DNA of 64,000 nt from Aalborgiella sp963841045 (lineage in GTDB: Bacteria > Pseudomonadota > Gammaproteobacteria > Burkholderiales > Burkholderiaceae_C), in contig CAWJBD010000002.1 in assembly GCA_963841045.1 (NCBI GenBank), positions 62,001 through 126,000 on the forward strand, read 5' to 3'. Position 1 is the first letter of the stretch. Each line of letters starts with the position of its first letter. The position numbers and the translations under genes are program-made. The notes under the pieces were generated by a model. That model saw only the letters and a list, made by a program, of their open reading frames with translations, was not told where the DNA came from and did not search any database. Positions 17,575 to 26,008 of the stretch are shown here, in pieces.

Positions 17575-17637
17575 TATATAAGAAATTGGTCTTTAGCCGG
17601 CGTATTGATTGCCTAGTGTGCTATTAAATATATAGCA
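17575..17637 (+). repeat. Dispersed 60-bp repeat, copy 4
   Basis: A near-consensus copy starting 3 bases after the DMT transporter stop: TATATAAGAAATTGG, TTAGCCGGCGTATTGATTGCC, and the hairpin TGCTATTAAATATATAGCA. It lies between convergent DMT and LuxR genes. Confidence 0.92.
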
Positions 17638-17660
17638 TAACTGTAGCTCTTCTGCATGCA

Positions 17661-18758
17661 TCAGGTCGCGTGGGTATCTACAACTTGGGGCAAAGTACCC
17701 AATAAGCGTATCAATTCTTGCTGTCGCGCCGTGCCCGTTTTTGCAAAAATGTTTGAAAGCTGGCTTCTGACAGTGGGCATTTTCAAGTTCAGAGTTTGTC
17801 CCATTTCGATGGGTGTTTTGCCCTGCAAAATCAATGGCACCAATCGCGATTCGGCTTTCGACAGCGCAAACGCATTGCTCAAAAAGTCTGCCGCAGCATC
17901 AGGGCGTTTTTCTGGGTCAACCAACATCAACATGACCGATGCACGCGTTTCACCTGATGTGTTTCGCACAGGTGCAGACAGTGGCAGTGCCATCATCATG
18001 ATGCGTGTTTTTCCAAAAACGGTGGCACCACCTTTGGTGTTGGCTGCCGCATCAATGAGCTGGGCCAATTTGCCTGAAACCGGAAGTCCGGCACTGAATA
18101 TGTCAGGGATTAAATTTTTGGCAGCCCGATTGGCGTGTTGCACACGGCGTGCCGGGTTGATGAACATGACGCCAAAATCCATGCTGTCCAAACTGGCATG
18201 GTAGGTCGATAATTGTTCGCGCATGCTGCGCCATTCCCAATGCAAACTGAATGCGCGCTGTATGTGGGGATAAAGCGCTCTGAGTGAATTGGCGTCGGCT
18301 TGGCTGAATGCTTTCGCCCCAGGCGGGCGGAAAAAATTCAAAGCCATGGGTGGTGTTTCAAACGCATTGTTACTCTCGAGCAGTGTGGCGGACAACAAGT
18401 GCTCGGCCGGCATGGTGACTAAAAAGTCGCGGTAAAAGGCCGTGCGTTTCAGCTGCGCGGTGCTGACAAAGTCCGAGCCAATCACGACAGCACCCGAGTT
18501 AAAAAGACCTTTTTGAGCGCCAGTACTCAACCAAATATTGTGCTGCCACCAGTGGTCGGCATAAGCCTTGGCACAGCTCTCGGAGAAGTTGTGTGTGGCA
18601 TAAAAATCCTGTTCGTACTGGCCTTCGCCTATAAAAACAAAAATGCCAATAGTGGCATCAAAATAGCCACACAGCATTTTGACAATACCGCTCCAAGCAT
18701 CTTCATGCCCAACCGCTTCGTAAAGGCTAAAAATGATGTTTTGTGGCTCAGTTTTCAT
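17661..18758 (-). CDS. LuxR-type transcriptional regulator
   Basis: A 365-residue regulator with a C-terminal LuxR-type helix-turn-helix: LSKAESRLVPLILQGKTPIEMGQ then LNLKMPTVRSQLSNIFAKTGTARQQELIRLL near residues 295-350. The N-terminal 280 residues have no autoinducer-binding signature that I recognise; the middle part (LDSMDFGVMFINPARRVQHANRAA) looks PAS-like. It is divergent from an Lcl-domain lipoprotein gene with only 78 bases between, which makes that gene a plausible target. It could be an orphan (solo) regulator; no luxI gene is present. Confidence 0.85.
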   Translation of the reverse strand: MKTEPQNIIFSLYEAVGHEDAWSGIVKMLCGYFDATIGIFVFIGEGQYEQDFYATHNFSESCAKAYADHWWQHNIWLSTGAQKGLFNSGAVVIGSDFVSTAQLKRTAFYRDFLVTMPAEHLLSATLLESNNAFETPPMALNFFRPPGAKAFSQADANSLRALYPHIQRAFSLHWEWRSMREQLSTYHASLDSMDFGVMFINPARRVQHANRAAKNLIPDIFSAGLPVSGKLAQLIDAAANTKGGATVFGKTRIMMMALPLSAPVRNTSGETRASVMLMLVDPEKRPDAAADFLSNAFALSKAESRLVPLILQGKTPIEMGQTLNLKMPTVRSQLSNIFAKTGTARQQELIRLLGTLPQVVDTHAT

Positions 18759-18836
18759 TCATTTGAATGTATCGGTGGTAAATGGAAATGCAAACAATCA
18801 GCGGTTTGCAACACTATAAACCACGAAAGCACTTGT

Positions 18837-19547
18837 ATGAAAACATGTTCACAAGCAACCAAGAGCGCGCGTCTTTTGGCTAGCACAGTCGCAACAGCTT
18901 TACTGGTCAGTTCATGTGGTGGTGGCAGTGGGGATACTTCGGCTGCAACAGATCCAAGCACGAATACGACCGAGCCCACCACGTCTGCCGCCCCTTCGCC
19001 CACACCGTTGACTTGCAACCCTGGACCAACTCAAAGCACAGGCTTCAGCGAAGTTTTCAAAGAATGTGTGGGCACACTCGCAGTGTATTACCCGCTGACA
19101 GAATGCGTCAAAGACAACAAATCTGGTTTGGTATGGGAGCAAAAAAAGGCCACTGGCCCGCAAGCAGCTAATACATACTTCACCAATTTCGACAGCACGG
19201 TGGGCAATCAAGTTGCTAACGCAGGTGATGCAATTTCCGACGAAAGACCAGCGACACAAGCTGAAATAAATGCCAGTTACAACACCATCGGCTACATCAA
19301 TATGGTTAACGGCTTAGGTGTGTGCGGTGGTACATGGCGATTGCCGAATAGAGATGAATTACTGGGGCTATTTCCGCGCATAGACCCGAACTGGGTACTC
19401 AATCACATGAGCACCAGTGATTATTGGAGTTCAACACCCTCAAGAGCAGATATTCCTTGGGCTGCAAGAACTGTTGCGCACCATGGGCGCTCCTATACTG
19501 ATTCAAACCGTGAGAATGGTTTTTTCGTGCGTTTGGTTCGCAACTGA
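18837..19547 (+). CDS. Lcl/DUF1566-domain lipoprotein
   Basis: A 236-residue predicted lipoprotein. The start at 18837 gives a signal peptide ending in the lipobox LVSSC (Cys near residue 26), followed by a Thr/Ser/Pro/Ala-rich linker of about 40 residues. The C-terminal half is an Lcl (DUF1566) domain: ECVKDNKSGLVWEQKK, YINMVNGLGVCGGTWRLPNRDELLGLF, SDYWSSTPS, ENGFFVRLVRN. Such domains occur in surface or secreted proteins, including the collagen-like adhesin Lcl of Legionella, but here there are no collagen repeats. It is divergent from the LuxR gene and 12 bases before a DUF3617 gene. Confidence 0.82.
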   Translation: MKTCSQATKSARLLASTVATALLVSSCGGGSGDTSAATDPSTNTTEPTTSAAPSPTPLTCNPGPTQSTGFSEVFKECVGTLAVYYPLTECVKDNKSGLVWEQKKATGPQAANTYFTNFDSTVGNQVANAGDAISDERPATQAEINASYNTIGYINMVNGLGVCGGTWRLPNRDELLGLFPRIDPNWVLNHMSTSDYWSSTPSRADIPWAARTVAHHGRSYTDSNRENGFFVRLVRN

Positions 19548-19559
19548 AAGATTATTGAG

Positions 19560-19963
19560 ATGAAATCTCCATTTAAATATTTTTTAGCAAGTTTGTTGGT
19601 ATGGAGTACCGCTACCCACGCCCAAAACATCCAACCCGGCCAATACGACTATGCGGTGACGACGGAAATGATGGGGATGAAAATTCCGATTAATTTCAAA
19701 CAGTGCGTGACGCGAAAAGATGTGGATTCCAACCAAGCGTATGTGAATCAAAAAGGGGCTGATGGCTGCACACCGCCGGTTGTGAAGCGCGATGGCAGCA
19801 GCATCGCCATCAAATACACTTGCAGCAACCCCAAGATGACGGGCGAGGGAAAGGTGTTGTCAATGCCGATTCATTCACCATCCACATGAATGTGATTCAA
19901 CATGACATGGGCAACAGTTTGATCAAAACGCAAGTGACAGGCAAACGCGTGGGTGCTTGCTAG
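19560..19963 (+). CDS. DUF3617 family exported protein (one frameshift)
   Basis: A small exported protein: signal peptide MKSPFKYFLASLLVWSTATHA, then the DUF3617 pattern IQPGQYDYAVTTEMMGMKIP, FKQCVTRKDVD and C-terminal IKTQVTGKRVGAC. The frame changes near 19850 (GEGK, then VVNADSFTIHMNVIQHDMGN), needing one added base; the stop is then at 19961-19963. Restored length is about 134 residues. The four Cys are likely paired in the periplasm. Function is unknown. It is probably co-transcribed with the Lcl lipoprotein. Confidence 0.78.
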
Positions 19964-19982
19964 GCGTATAAACCAAAAATAT

Positions 19983-20042
19983 ATATGAAATTGGCCTCTA
20001 GACGGCGTATTGATTGCCTAGAGTGCTATTAATTTAATAGCG
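19983..20042 (+). repeat. Dispersed 60-bp repeat, copy 5
   Basis: A slightly diverged copy (CTAGACGGCGTATTGATTGCC; hairpin TGCTATTAATTTAATAGC), 20 bases after the DUF3617 stop and 24 before the grxC stop, between convergent genes. It also marks the grxC side of the block that splits grxC from secB. Confidence 0.88.
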
Positions 20043-20065
20043 TAGTTGCAGTATGTGACGTGGTA

Positions 20066-20320
20066 TTATGCTAACAAGGGTGTCAAGCCGCCAGCACTGT
20101 CCAGCGCCATCAAATCGTCGCAGCCACCCACATGCGTGCTGCCAATGAAAATTTGTGGCACGGTGCGCCGGCCTGTGGTTTGCATCATTTCATCGCGTGC
20201 TTTGCCGTCCAGGTCGATGCGGATTTCTTCAATCGTTGTCACGCCTTTGAGTTTCAGCAGGTTCTTGGCACGAACGCAATAGGGGCAAACGGCGGTGGTG
20301 TACATTTTGACGGCTTGCAT
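20066..20320 (-). CDS. grxC: Glutaredoxin 3
   Basis: This 84-residue cytoplasmic glutathione-dependent disulfide reductase has the dithiol active site CPYC (TTAVCPYCVRAKNLL near residue 12), the cis-Pro region GRRTVPQIFI and the glutathione-binding GGCDDLMALD. It is 24 bases behind a rhodanese gene on the same strand, the usual pair. The usual next genes secB and gpsA are not here but at the left end of the window. Confidence 0.96.
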   Translation of the reverse strand: MQAVKMYTTAVCPYCVRAKNLLKLKGVTTIEEIRIDLDGKARDEMMQTTGRRTVPQIFIGSTHVGGCDDLMALDSAGGLTPLLA

Positions 20321-20344
20321 GGCGAGGTCTCTTTATTGAAATAA

Positions 20345-20752
20345 TTAAGCTTTTTCGATGGGTAAATTGGCCGAGCGCCAGGCGCCCAAACCGCCCGACA
20401 GCGATTGCGCTTTTTCGTAACCCAGTTTTTTGGCAATGCCGACGGCGCGGCGTGAACGCATGCCACTGGCGCAGGTCAAAATAACAGGTGTTTCTTTGTT
20501 TTTCACCATGGCTGCCAATTGGCCTTCCAGTCGTGACAACGGGATGTTTTTCGCGCCCACAATGTGCGCATTGGCGTATTCAGTGGGTTCGCACACGTCA
20601 ATCACCACCGCTTTTTCACGGTTGATGAGCAATACCGCCTCGGATGCGGTCAAATTGCCACCCGCTGCGCCCTGCAATTGCGGCAAAAACAGCATAAAAG
20701 CCGAGCCGATGGCGATGAAGAACAACATCCAGTTTTGAGCAATAAATTCCAC
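20345..20752 (-). CDS. Membrane-anchored rhodanese-like protein
   Basis: A 135-residue protein with one N-terminal membrane helix (WMLFFIAIGSAFMLFLPQL) and a rhodanese domain. The domain starts LTASEAVLLINREKAVVIDV and has the active-site loop ILTCASGMRSRRA with the catalytic Cys. It corresponds to E. coli YibN, encoded before grxC-secB-gpsA. A sulfur-transfer role is likely but the acceptor is unknown. It is divergent from gpmA. Confidence 0.92.
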   Translation of the reverse strand: MEFIAQNWMLFFIAIGSAFMLFLPQLQGAAGGNLTASEAVLLINREKAVVIDVCEPTEYANAHIVGAKNIPLSRLEGQLAAMVKNKETPVILTCASGMRSRRAVGIAKKLGYEKAQSLSGGLGAWRSANLPIEKA

Positions 20753-20903
20753 AGTTAACTTTCTAAAATTGAGAAACCAAAGAGAAGCATTTTAGAATAA
20801 GAGGGTATTTTTTTCTTTGAGTGACCTAAATAAGCCTAATTTCAGGGTTTAAAGCATTTTTTAGCTCTGATTGTCCCAACCCAAAAGCCTTTGAAAGCCT
20901 TTC

Positions 20904-21599
20904 ATGCACAAGTTAGTTTTGATACGCCATGGCGAATCCACCTGGAATTTAGAAAACCGTTTCACCGGTTGGACCGATGTCGGTTTAACCCCTGTTGGCA
21001 TTGCCCAAGCGCAAAGCGCCGGCGCGGTGCTCAAAGCCAATGGCTATGACTTTGATATGGCCTACACCAGCGTGCTCAAACGCGCCACCCACACCCTGTG
21101 GCACTGCTTGGACGCGATGGACCGAACTTGGCTGCCCGTGGTGAACGATTGGCGTTTGAACGAACGCCATTACGGCGCTCTGCAAGGCCTGAACAAAGCC
21201 GAAACCGCCAAACAATACGGTGACGAGCAAGTGCTTTTATGGCGCAGAAGTTACGACGTGCCACCACCGAGCTTGGAAGCGAATGACCCACGCTGCGAAC
21301 GTGGCGATATCCGCTACAAAAATCTCAAACCAGAGCAAATCCCATTGACCGAGTGCCTGAAAGACACCGTGGCGCGCATGATGCCGTTTTGGGACGAATC
21401 GCTGGCACCCGCTATCCAGGCTGGCAAGCGCGTCGTCATCGCTGCGCACGGCAACTCCATTCGTGCATTGGTCAAACATTTGGACGGTATTTCGGACGCC
21501 GACATCGTGGGTTTGAACATTCCCAATGGCACACCCTTGGTGTACGAGCTGGACGCCAACTTAAAACCCATCAAACACTATTATTTGGATAGCAAATAA
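20904..21599 (+). CDS. gpmA: 2,3-bisphosphoglycerate-dependent phosphoglycerate mutase
   Basis: A glycolytic/gluconeogenic enzyme that interconverts 3- and 2-phosphoglycerate. The 231-residue product begins MHKLVLIRHGESTWNLENRF with the phosphohistidine in RHGE; further motifs are the GLNKAE segment, RRSYDVPPP and the second catalytic His in VIAAHGNSIRALVKHL. It lies divergent from the rhodanese gene and before ctpA, an order common in Burkholderiales. Confidence 0.97.
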   Translation: MHKLVLIRHGESTWNLENRFTGWTDVGLTPVGIAQAQSAGAVLKANGYDFDMAYTSVLKRATHTLWHCLDAMDRTWLPVVNDWRLNERHYGALQGLNKAETAKQYGDEQVLLWRRSYDVPPPSLEANDPRCERGDIRYKNLKPEQIPLTECLKDTVARMMPFWDESLAPAIQAGKRVVIAAHGNSIRALVKHLDGISDADIVGLNIPNGTPLVYELDANLKPIKHYYLDSK

Positions 21600-21726
21600 G
21601 CTACATTTGAGTAGCGAAAAGTGTGTGGAATATGCGATATTGAACTAAGCAGCATGAATTGGCTCTTAGGTGTATATTGACAGGTTTTCAATTCAGCAAT
21701 TCACAGATCAAAATACAGGTCATTTC

Positions 21727-23175
21727 ATGGGTCAAAAACTTAAAACAGTAGGATTGCTTGCAGCCGGTGCATTGGCAGGCGCATTGGCCACCATGTCGGT
21801 GCAGACCATGGCACGTGGTGCTTTAGCGCCTTTGCCTTTGGAAGAGCTGCGCCAATTGTCCAGCGTGTTTGGTTTGATCAAAAGCGACTATGTTGAACCG
21901 GTGGATGAGAAAAAGTTAATCTCCGACGCCATCTCCGGCATGGTCTCCAGCCTCGATCCGCATTCACAGTATTTCGACAAAAAGTCGTACAAAGAATTTC
22001 GTGAAGGCACCACTGGCAAGTTTGTTGGTGTGGGCATTGAAATCAGCTTTGAAGACGGTTTGGTCAAAGTGGTGTCACCCATCGAAGGTTCACCCGCTTA
22101 CCGCGCGGGTTTGAAGCCGAATGACTTCATCACCAAAATCGACACCACAGCGGTGCGCGGTTTGACACTGAACGAAGCCGTCAAGCGCATGCGTGGCGAG
22201 CCCAATACCAAGGTGATTTTGACCGTGTTTCGCAAAGACGAAAACCGCAGTTTCCCCGTCACCATCATTCGCGAAGAAATTAAAACCCAATCGGTCAAAG
22301 GCAAAGTCATCGAGCCCGGCTATGCGTGGGTGCGCTTGACACAGTTCCAAGACCGCACGGTGGAAGACTTTGTGAAAAAGATTGAAGAAGTTTACAAAGC
22401 CGACCCCAATTTAAAAGGCTTGGTGCTGGATTTGCGCAACGACCCCGGTGGTTTGCTCAATGCGGCTGTGGCGATATCTGCAGCGTTCTTACCTGAAAAC
22501 GTGGAAGTGGTATCCACCAATGGCCAATTGGCTGAAAGCAAATTTAGCTACAAAGCCTCACCCGAGTTTTATGCAGGCCGCATGGGTGGCGACCCCTTGA
22601 AGCGCTTACCCGCCGCGCTGAAAAAAGTGCCCTTGGTGGTGCTGGTGAACGAAGGCTCTGCCTCTGCCAGCGAAATTGTGGCAGGCGCATTGCAAGACCA
22701 CAAACGCGCCTTGATTTTGGGTAGCCAAAGTTTTGGCAAAGGCTCGGTGCAAACGGTGCGCTCATTGGGGCCTGATACCGGCATCAAGATCACCACCGCA
22801 CGCTACTACACGCCCAGCGGCAAATCGATTCAAGCCAAAGGCATCATTCCTGATGTGATGCTGGACGATACCGCCGAAGGCAGTCCCTTTGCCGCGCTGC
22901 GCACCCGCGAAGCCGATTTAGAAAAACATTTGCTAAGCGGCCAAGATGGCAAAGATGCTGATCCTGCGAAAAAAGCCGCACTTGAAAAAGAGCGCGAGTT
23001 GGCGCTGAAAAAACTGGAAGAAGAAAACAAAAAACCACCCGCAGAGCGTAAGCTGCCTGAATACGGTTCAGACAAAGACTTCCAACTGCGCCAAGCTTTG
23101 AACCAGCTCAAAGGTCTGCCCGTGTTGGTGAGCAAAACGCAAGAAGTGCGCAAAGAAGAGAAAAAAGAAAATTAG
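21727..23175 (+). CDS. ctpA: Carboxy-terminal processing protease (S41 family)
   Basis: An envelope serine protease with a PDZ domain. The start at 21727 (MGQKLKTVGLLAAGALAG) gives 482 residues with a signal/anchor helix and excludes an upstream extension. The PDZ domain lies near residues 80-165 (GKFVGVGIEISFEDGLVKVV, GSPAYRAGLKPND). The Ser-Lys dyad is visible in NEGSASASEIVAGAL (Ser) and GSQSFGKGSVQTV (Lys). The tail is Lys/Glu-rich and probably coiled. It is between gpmA and moeB on the same strand. Confidence 0.95.
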   Translation: MGQKLKTVGLLAAGALAGALATMSVQTMARGALAPLPLEELRQLSSVFGLIKSDYVEPVDEKKLISDAISGMVSSLDPHSQYFDKKSYKEFREGTTGKFVGVGIEISFEDGLVKVVSPIEGSPAYRAGLKPNDFITKIDTTAVRGLTLNEAVKRMRGEPNTKVILTVFRKDENRSFPVTIIREEIKTQSVKGKVIEPGYAWVRLTQFQDRTVEDFVKKIEEVYKADPNLKGLVLDLRNDPGGLLNAAVAISAAFLPENVEVVSTNGQLAESKFSYKASPEFYAGRMGGDPLKRLPAALKKVPLVVLVNEGSASASEIVAGALQDHKRALILGSQSFGKGSVQTVRSLGPDTGIKITTARYYTPSGKSIQAKGIIPDVMLDDTAEGSPFAALRTREADLEKHLLSGQDGKDADPAKKAALEKERELALKKLEEENKKPPAERKLPEYGSDKDFQLRQALNQLKGLPVLVSKTQEVRKEEKKEN

Positions 23176-23199
23176 GATTCAGGGCACTTCAAGAAATTC

Positions 23200-23310
23200 A
23201 GATTTCCGAGATGAAGTGCTAGGCGCACGGCGCACAGCAACCGGAATGTACTGCCGGTACATGAGGATTGCGAGCACCGCGCAACAACGCAATTCGCGCG
23301 GAAAATGAAT
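23200..23310. repeat. Structured spacer with nested inverted repeats before moeB
   Basis: The 153-base ctpA-moeB gap holds an imperfect inverted repeat centred on ATGTAC-TGCCG-GTACAT (23246-23262), with outer complementary parts AGCAA/TTGCG and GGCGCAC/GCACCGCGC. It looks like a stable hairpin in RNA or a dispersed palindromic unit. No second copy was seen in this window. The moeB ribosome-binding site (AGGAG at 23316) follows it. Confidence 0.5.
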
Positions 23311-23328
23311 TTATAGGAGTGCCCGAAA

Positions 23329-24084
23329 GTGAACGACGACCAGCTCCTGCGTTACTCCCGACACTTGCTGTTGAACGAAATTGGTGTTGAAGGGCAAGAG
23401 CGAATCACACAGTCACACGCCTTGGTCATAGGTGCTGGCGGCTTGGGCTCACCCGCTATTTTGTACCTGGCCACAGCGGGCGTAGGGCACATCACCATAG
23501 TCGATAACGACACGGTGGACGTCACCAACTTGCAGCGCCAAATCGCCCACACCACGGCTGATGTGGGCACGTATAAAGCGCTATCCGCCCAGCAAAAAAT
23601 TGCGGCGCTGAATCCCGACGTGCAAGTCAGCACCGTCTTGCAACGCGCCGATGTGGCATTGCTGGACAGTTTGGTGGCACAAGCCACTGTGGTGCTAGAT
23701 TGCACCGACAATTTCGCCACCCGCCACGCCATCAACGCTGCCTGCGTCAAATACCAAAAGCCCTTGGTCAGCGGCGCTGCCATCCGCTTTGACGGTCAAA
23801 TTACTGTCTACGACCCGCGCGACAAAACAGCACCTTGCTACGCCTGCATCTTCCCCCCAGACGCCGAAATGACAGAAGCCCGCTGCGCCACCATGGGCGT
23901 CTTCGCCCCCTTGGTCGGCATCATAGGCGCCATGCAAGCCGCCGAAGCCCTGAAACTCATCAGCGGCGCAGGCAAACCACTCACAGGCCGTTTGCTGATG
24001 CTAGACGGCAGAGACATGAGTTGGAACGAAGTCCGTCTGAAGCGCGATGCGGGGTGTAAAGTGTGTGGGCACCATCTATCATAA
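23329..24084 (+). CDS. moeB: MoeB/ThiF-family ubiquitin-like protein adenylyltransferase
   Basis: This E1-like enzyme adenylates the C-terminal Gly of MoaD or ThiS sulfur carriers. The 251-residue product starts at GTG 23329 with an AGGAG box upstream. It shows YSRHLLLNEIGVEGQ, the ATP site VIGAGGLGSPAILYL, NLQRQIAH, the conserved DCTDNFATRHAIN, and two zinc CxxC pairs (PCYACIFPP and CKVCGHH). The moeB/thiF distinction cannot be made from sequence alone. Gene order gpmA-ctpA-moeB is typical of Burkholderiales. Confidence 0.92.
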   Translation: MNDDQLLRYSRHLLLNEIGVEGQERITQSHALVIGAGGLGSPAILYLATAGVGHITIVDNDTVDVTNLQRQIAHTTADVGTYKALSAQQKIAALNPDVQVSTVLQRADVALLDSLVAQATVVLDCTDNFATRHAINAACVKYQKPLVSGAAIRFDGQITVYDPRDKTAPCYACIFPPDAEMTEARCATMGVFAPLVGIIGAMQAAEALKLISGAGKPLTGRLLMLDGRDMSWNEVRLKRDAGCKVCGHHLS

Positions 24085-24102
24085 TGCGCTGTAATGTTGT
24101 GT

Positions 24103-24165
24103 TGCTATATATTTAATAGCACACTAGGCAATAAATACGCCGGCTACAGCCTATTTTGGCTTATA
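24103..24165 (-). repeat. Dispersed 60-bp repeat, copy 6
   Basis: The copy is inverted relative to most others (TGCTATATATTTAATAGCA at left; AATACGCCGGCTA core). It lies between convergent moeB and the nuclease gene, and overlaps the last codons and TAG stop of the nuclease at 24151. Confidence 0.92.
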
Positions 24166-24709
24166 TTTTACAAAGCAAGAACCGCGTTGTTGTCTGAATT
24201 GGCGGGGTTCTGTGGGGGAGGGTTGGGCGAAGAGGCCGCGTTTTTCTGATTGGGCTGTTTGCTCTTCTTTGGCGTACATGCCGTTGTTGCGGCGTGAATG
24301 GTAGGACCAAGCGTGGCCGTTGCTGACCAGCCATGCGCCTATGTCTTCATTGTTTAATTTCAGTTTGGCAATGTCTCTGCCGTAGTCATCTTTGCTGCGG
24401 GTGTCCACGGCCACGGCTTTGTGCAAGACTTTTTGTTGCAAGGCGGCTTGTGATGTTTTGCCGTAGGTTTGGCAAATCTCTGGCGCGTCTATGCCTTCAA
24501 TGCGGACTTTGCGCGTGACGGTTTGTTTGGTTTTAGCCATGCCGTTTTGGTTGCTGCTGATTTGGGTTTCTATCCACAGCGTGTCGCCATCGCTGACGCG
24601 GGTCACTTTGCCTTCCCATTGGTTGGGTTTGAACCATTTGCTGTGCACTGGCAGGCTGAGGCTTAAGCACAGCAGTGCCAGGCTGAAATAGTCGCAATGG
24701 GATTCGCAT
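24151..24709 (-). CDS. Secreted thermonuclease-like (SNase) protein (frameshift in signal peptide)
   Basis: A staphylococcal-nuclease-fold protein. The domain reads GKVTRVSDGDTLWIET, RKVRIEGIDAPEICQTYG, KSKDDYGRDIAKLKL and WLVSNGHAWSYH, with the family's Arg/Asp/Glu active-site pattern (RIEGIDAPE, DDYGRD). The ORF that contains it would begin at GTG 24648, but just upstream a signal peptide is readable: MRIPLRLF then SLALLCLSLSLPVHS, joined after removing one C near 24685. That places the real start at ATG 24709. The stop codon and last residues come from the adjacent repeat. Restored length is about 185 residues. Confidence 0.8.
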
Positions 24710-24739
24710 GGTGTGTCTTTGTAAGGTTTTCATACGTTT

Positions 24740-25981
24740 TCAATAACGCTTGCCAATGAACCACAAGCTGGTGCGCATGAAGGCAAAGGCGATTCTGTCG
24801 CGCAAGCGCTGCGTCCATGGTCGGTTGGCCAGTTCGCTGGGTTCTATGTGTTTGCTATTTTGCAATATGGCTGTACACAATCGTTCGCTCAAACTGCTGG
24901 CAAAGGCTTTGTCTTGCACCACGATATTCGCTTCGCGTGCCAATAACAAGCTCAAGGGGTCGAGGTTGGACGAGCCTACAGTCGCCCAAACGCCATCAAC
25001 CACCGCCACTTTGGCATGTAAATAGCTGGGTGTGTATTCGTATATTTCGATGCCAGCAGCCAACAACACACCGTAGACTGGTCGAACGGCATGGTATTGC
25101 AAAAAATATTCATACTTGCCCTGCAGCAAGAGTTGTACTTTGACGCCGCGGTTAGCCGCGTTGATCAAGGCTTTGCGCAATTTTGCACCGGGTAAAAAAT
25201 AGGCATTGGCTATGACAATGCTGCGGCGTGCTTCGCCAATGGCCTGCAAATATGCGCGTTCAATGGCCGAGCGGTTGCTGACGTTGTCGCGCAAAATCAA
25301 ATCGGCGTATTTGATTTTTTGGGCAGATGGATTGCTTTTGAATTTGCGCGGCGCATTGGCTTGCCTGAATTTTTCCAGCGCGGTCAGCATGCGCTCAGGA
25401 ATTTTGCGCATACCCAATTCGTGAGCAGCCAATTGCCCCCACAACTGGTTCGTTACTTGGTGTATGGCAGGCACCAATGAGCCTGTTACACGCACACAAA
25501 AATCAAACCGAGCTGCGGGCAAGGTGCCATGGTTGGGGTCGTAAAAATCATCCAATATGTTGATACCGCCACAAAACGCCAGTGTTTTGTCAATCACACA
25601 CAATTTACGGTGCAGCCGTCGCCATTGGCTGGGTATAAAGAAGCCAAAAGTCACAATGGGTTCAAACACCAGCACATGCACACCCGCTTGTTTAAAGCGT
25701 AATGACCATTCTGCGTCTAATTGTGGTGTTCCGAATCCGTCAATCAACAGGCGAACAGAAACGCCACGTGCTGCAGCTTGCGCCAGCGATTTCGCTATAT
25801 CCGCACCGCTTTGGGTGGTGTCAAAGATATAGGTTTCAAGTTCAATGCTGTGTCGCGCTGCGTCAATCGCCTCTATCAATGCCGGAAAGAGTTCTTTAGT
25901 GCCTTGCAACAGACTCAAGGTATCGAAGGCAGTCAGGCCATCGTCTAACGTGTTTAAGAGGGTGTTGCGTTCGGCATTCAT
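24740..25981 (-). CDS. clsB: Cardiolipin synthase B / phospholipase D family
   Basis: A 413-residue phospholipase D-superfamily protein with two HKD motifs: HRKLCVIDKTLAFCGGINI near residue 124 and HAKVAVVDGVWATVGSSNLD near residue 324. The length and lack of N-terminal membrane helices fit ClsB (E. coli YbhO), which makes cardiolipin or phosphatidylglycerol by phosphatidyl transfer. The upstream partner is an EEP-family gene as in the E. coli ybhP-clsB pair. Inner-membrane association is expected. Confidence 0.9.
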   Translation of the reverse strand: MNAERNTLLNTLDDGLTAFDTLSLLQGTKELFPALIEAIDAARHSIELETYIFDTTQSGADIAKSLAQAAARGVSVRLLIDGFGTPQLDAEWSLRFKQAGVHVLVFEPIVTFGFFIPSQWRRLHRKLCVIDKTLAFCGGINILDDFYDPNHGTLPAARFDFCVRVTGSLVPAIHQVTNQLWGQLAAHELGMRKIPERMLTALEKFRQANAPRKFKSNPSAQKIKYADLILRDNVSNRSAIERAYLQAIGEARRSIVIANAYFLPGAKLRKALINAANRGVKVQLLLQGKYEYFLQYHAVRPVYGVLLAAGIEIYEYTPSYLHAKVAVVDGVWATVGSSNLDPLSLLLAREANIVVQDKAFASSLSERLCTAILQNSKHIEPSELANRPWTQRLRDRIAFAFMRTSLWFIGKRY

Positions 25982-26008
25982 GGGTGAAAGTCTTTGGCAA
26001 CTATCTTA

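Noticed and set aside
18513..18836. N-terminal extension of the Lcl lipoprotein (108 extra codons)
   Set aside because: It overlaps the divergent LuxR gene and would bury the signal peptide and lipobox; ATG 18837 fits a lipoprotein.
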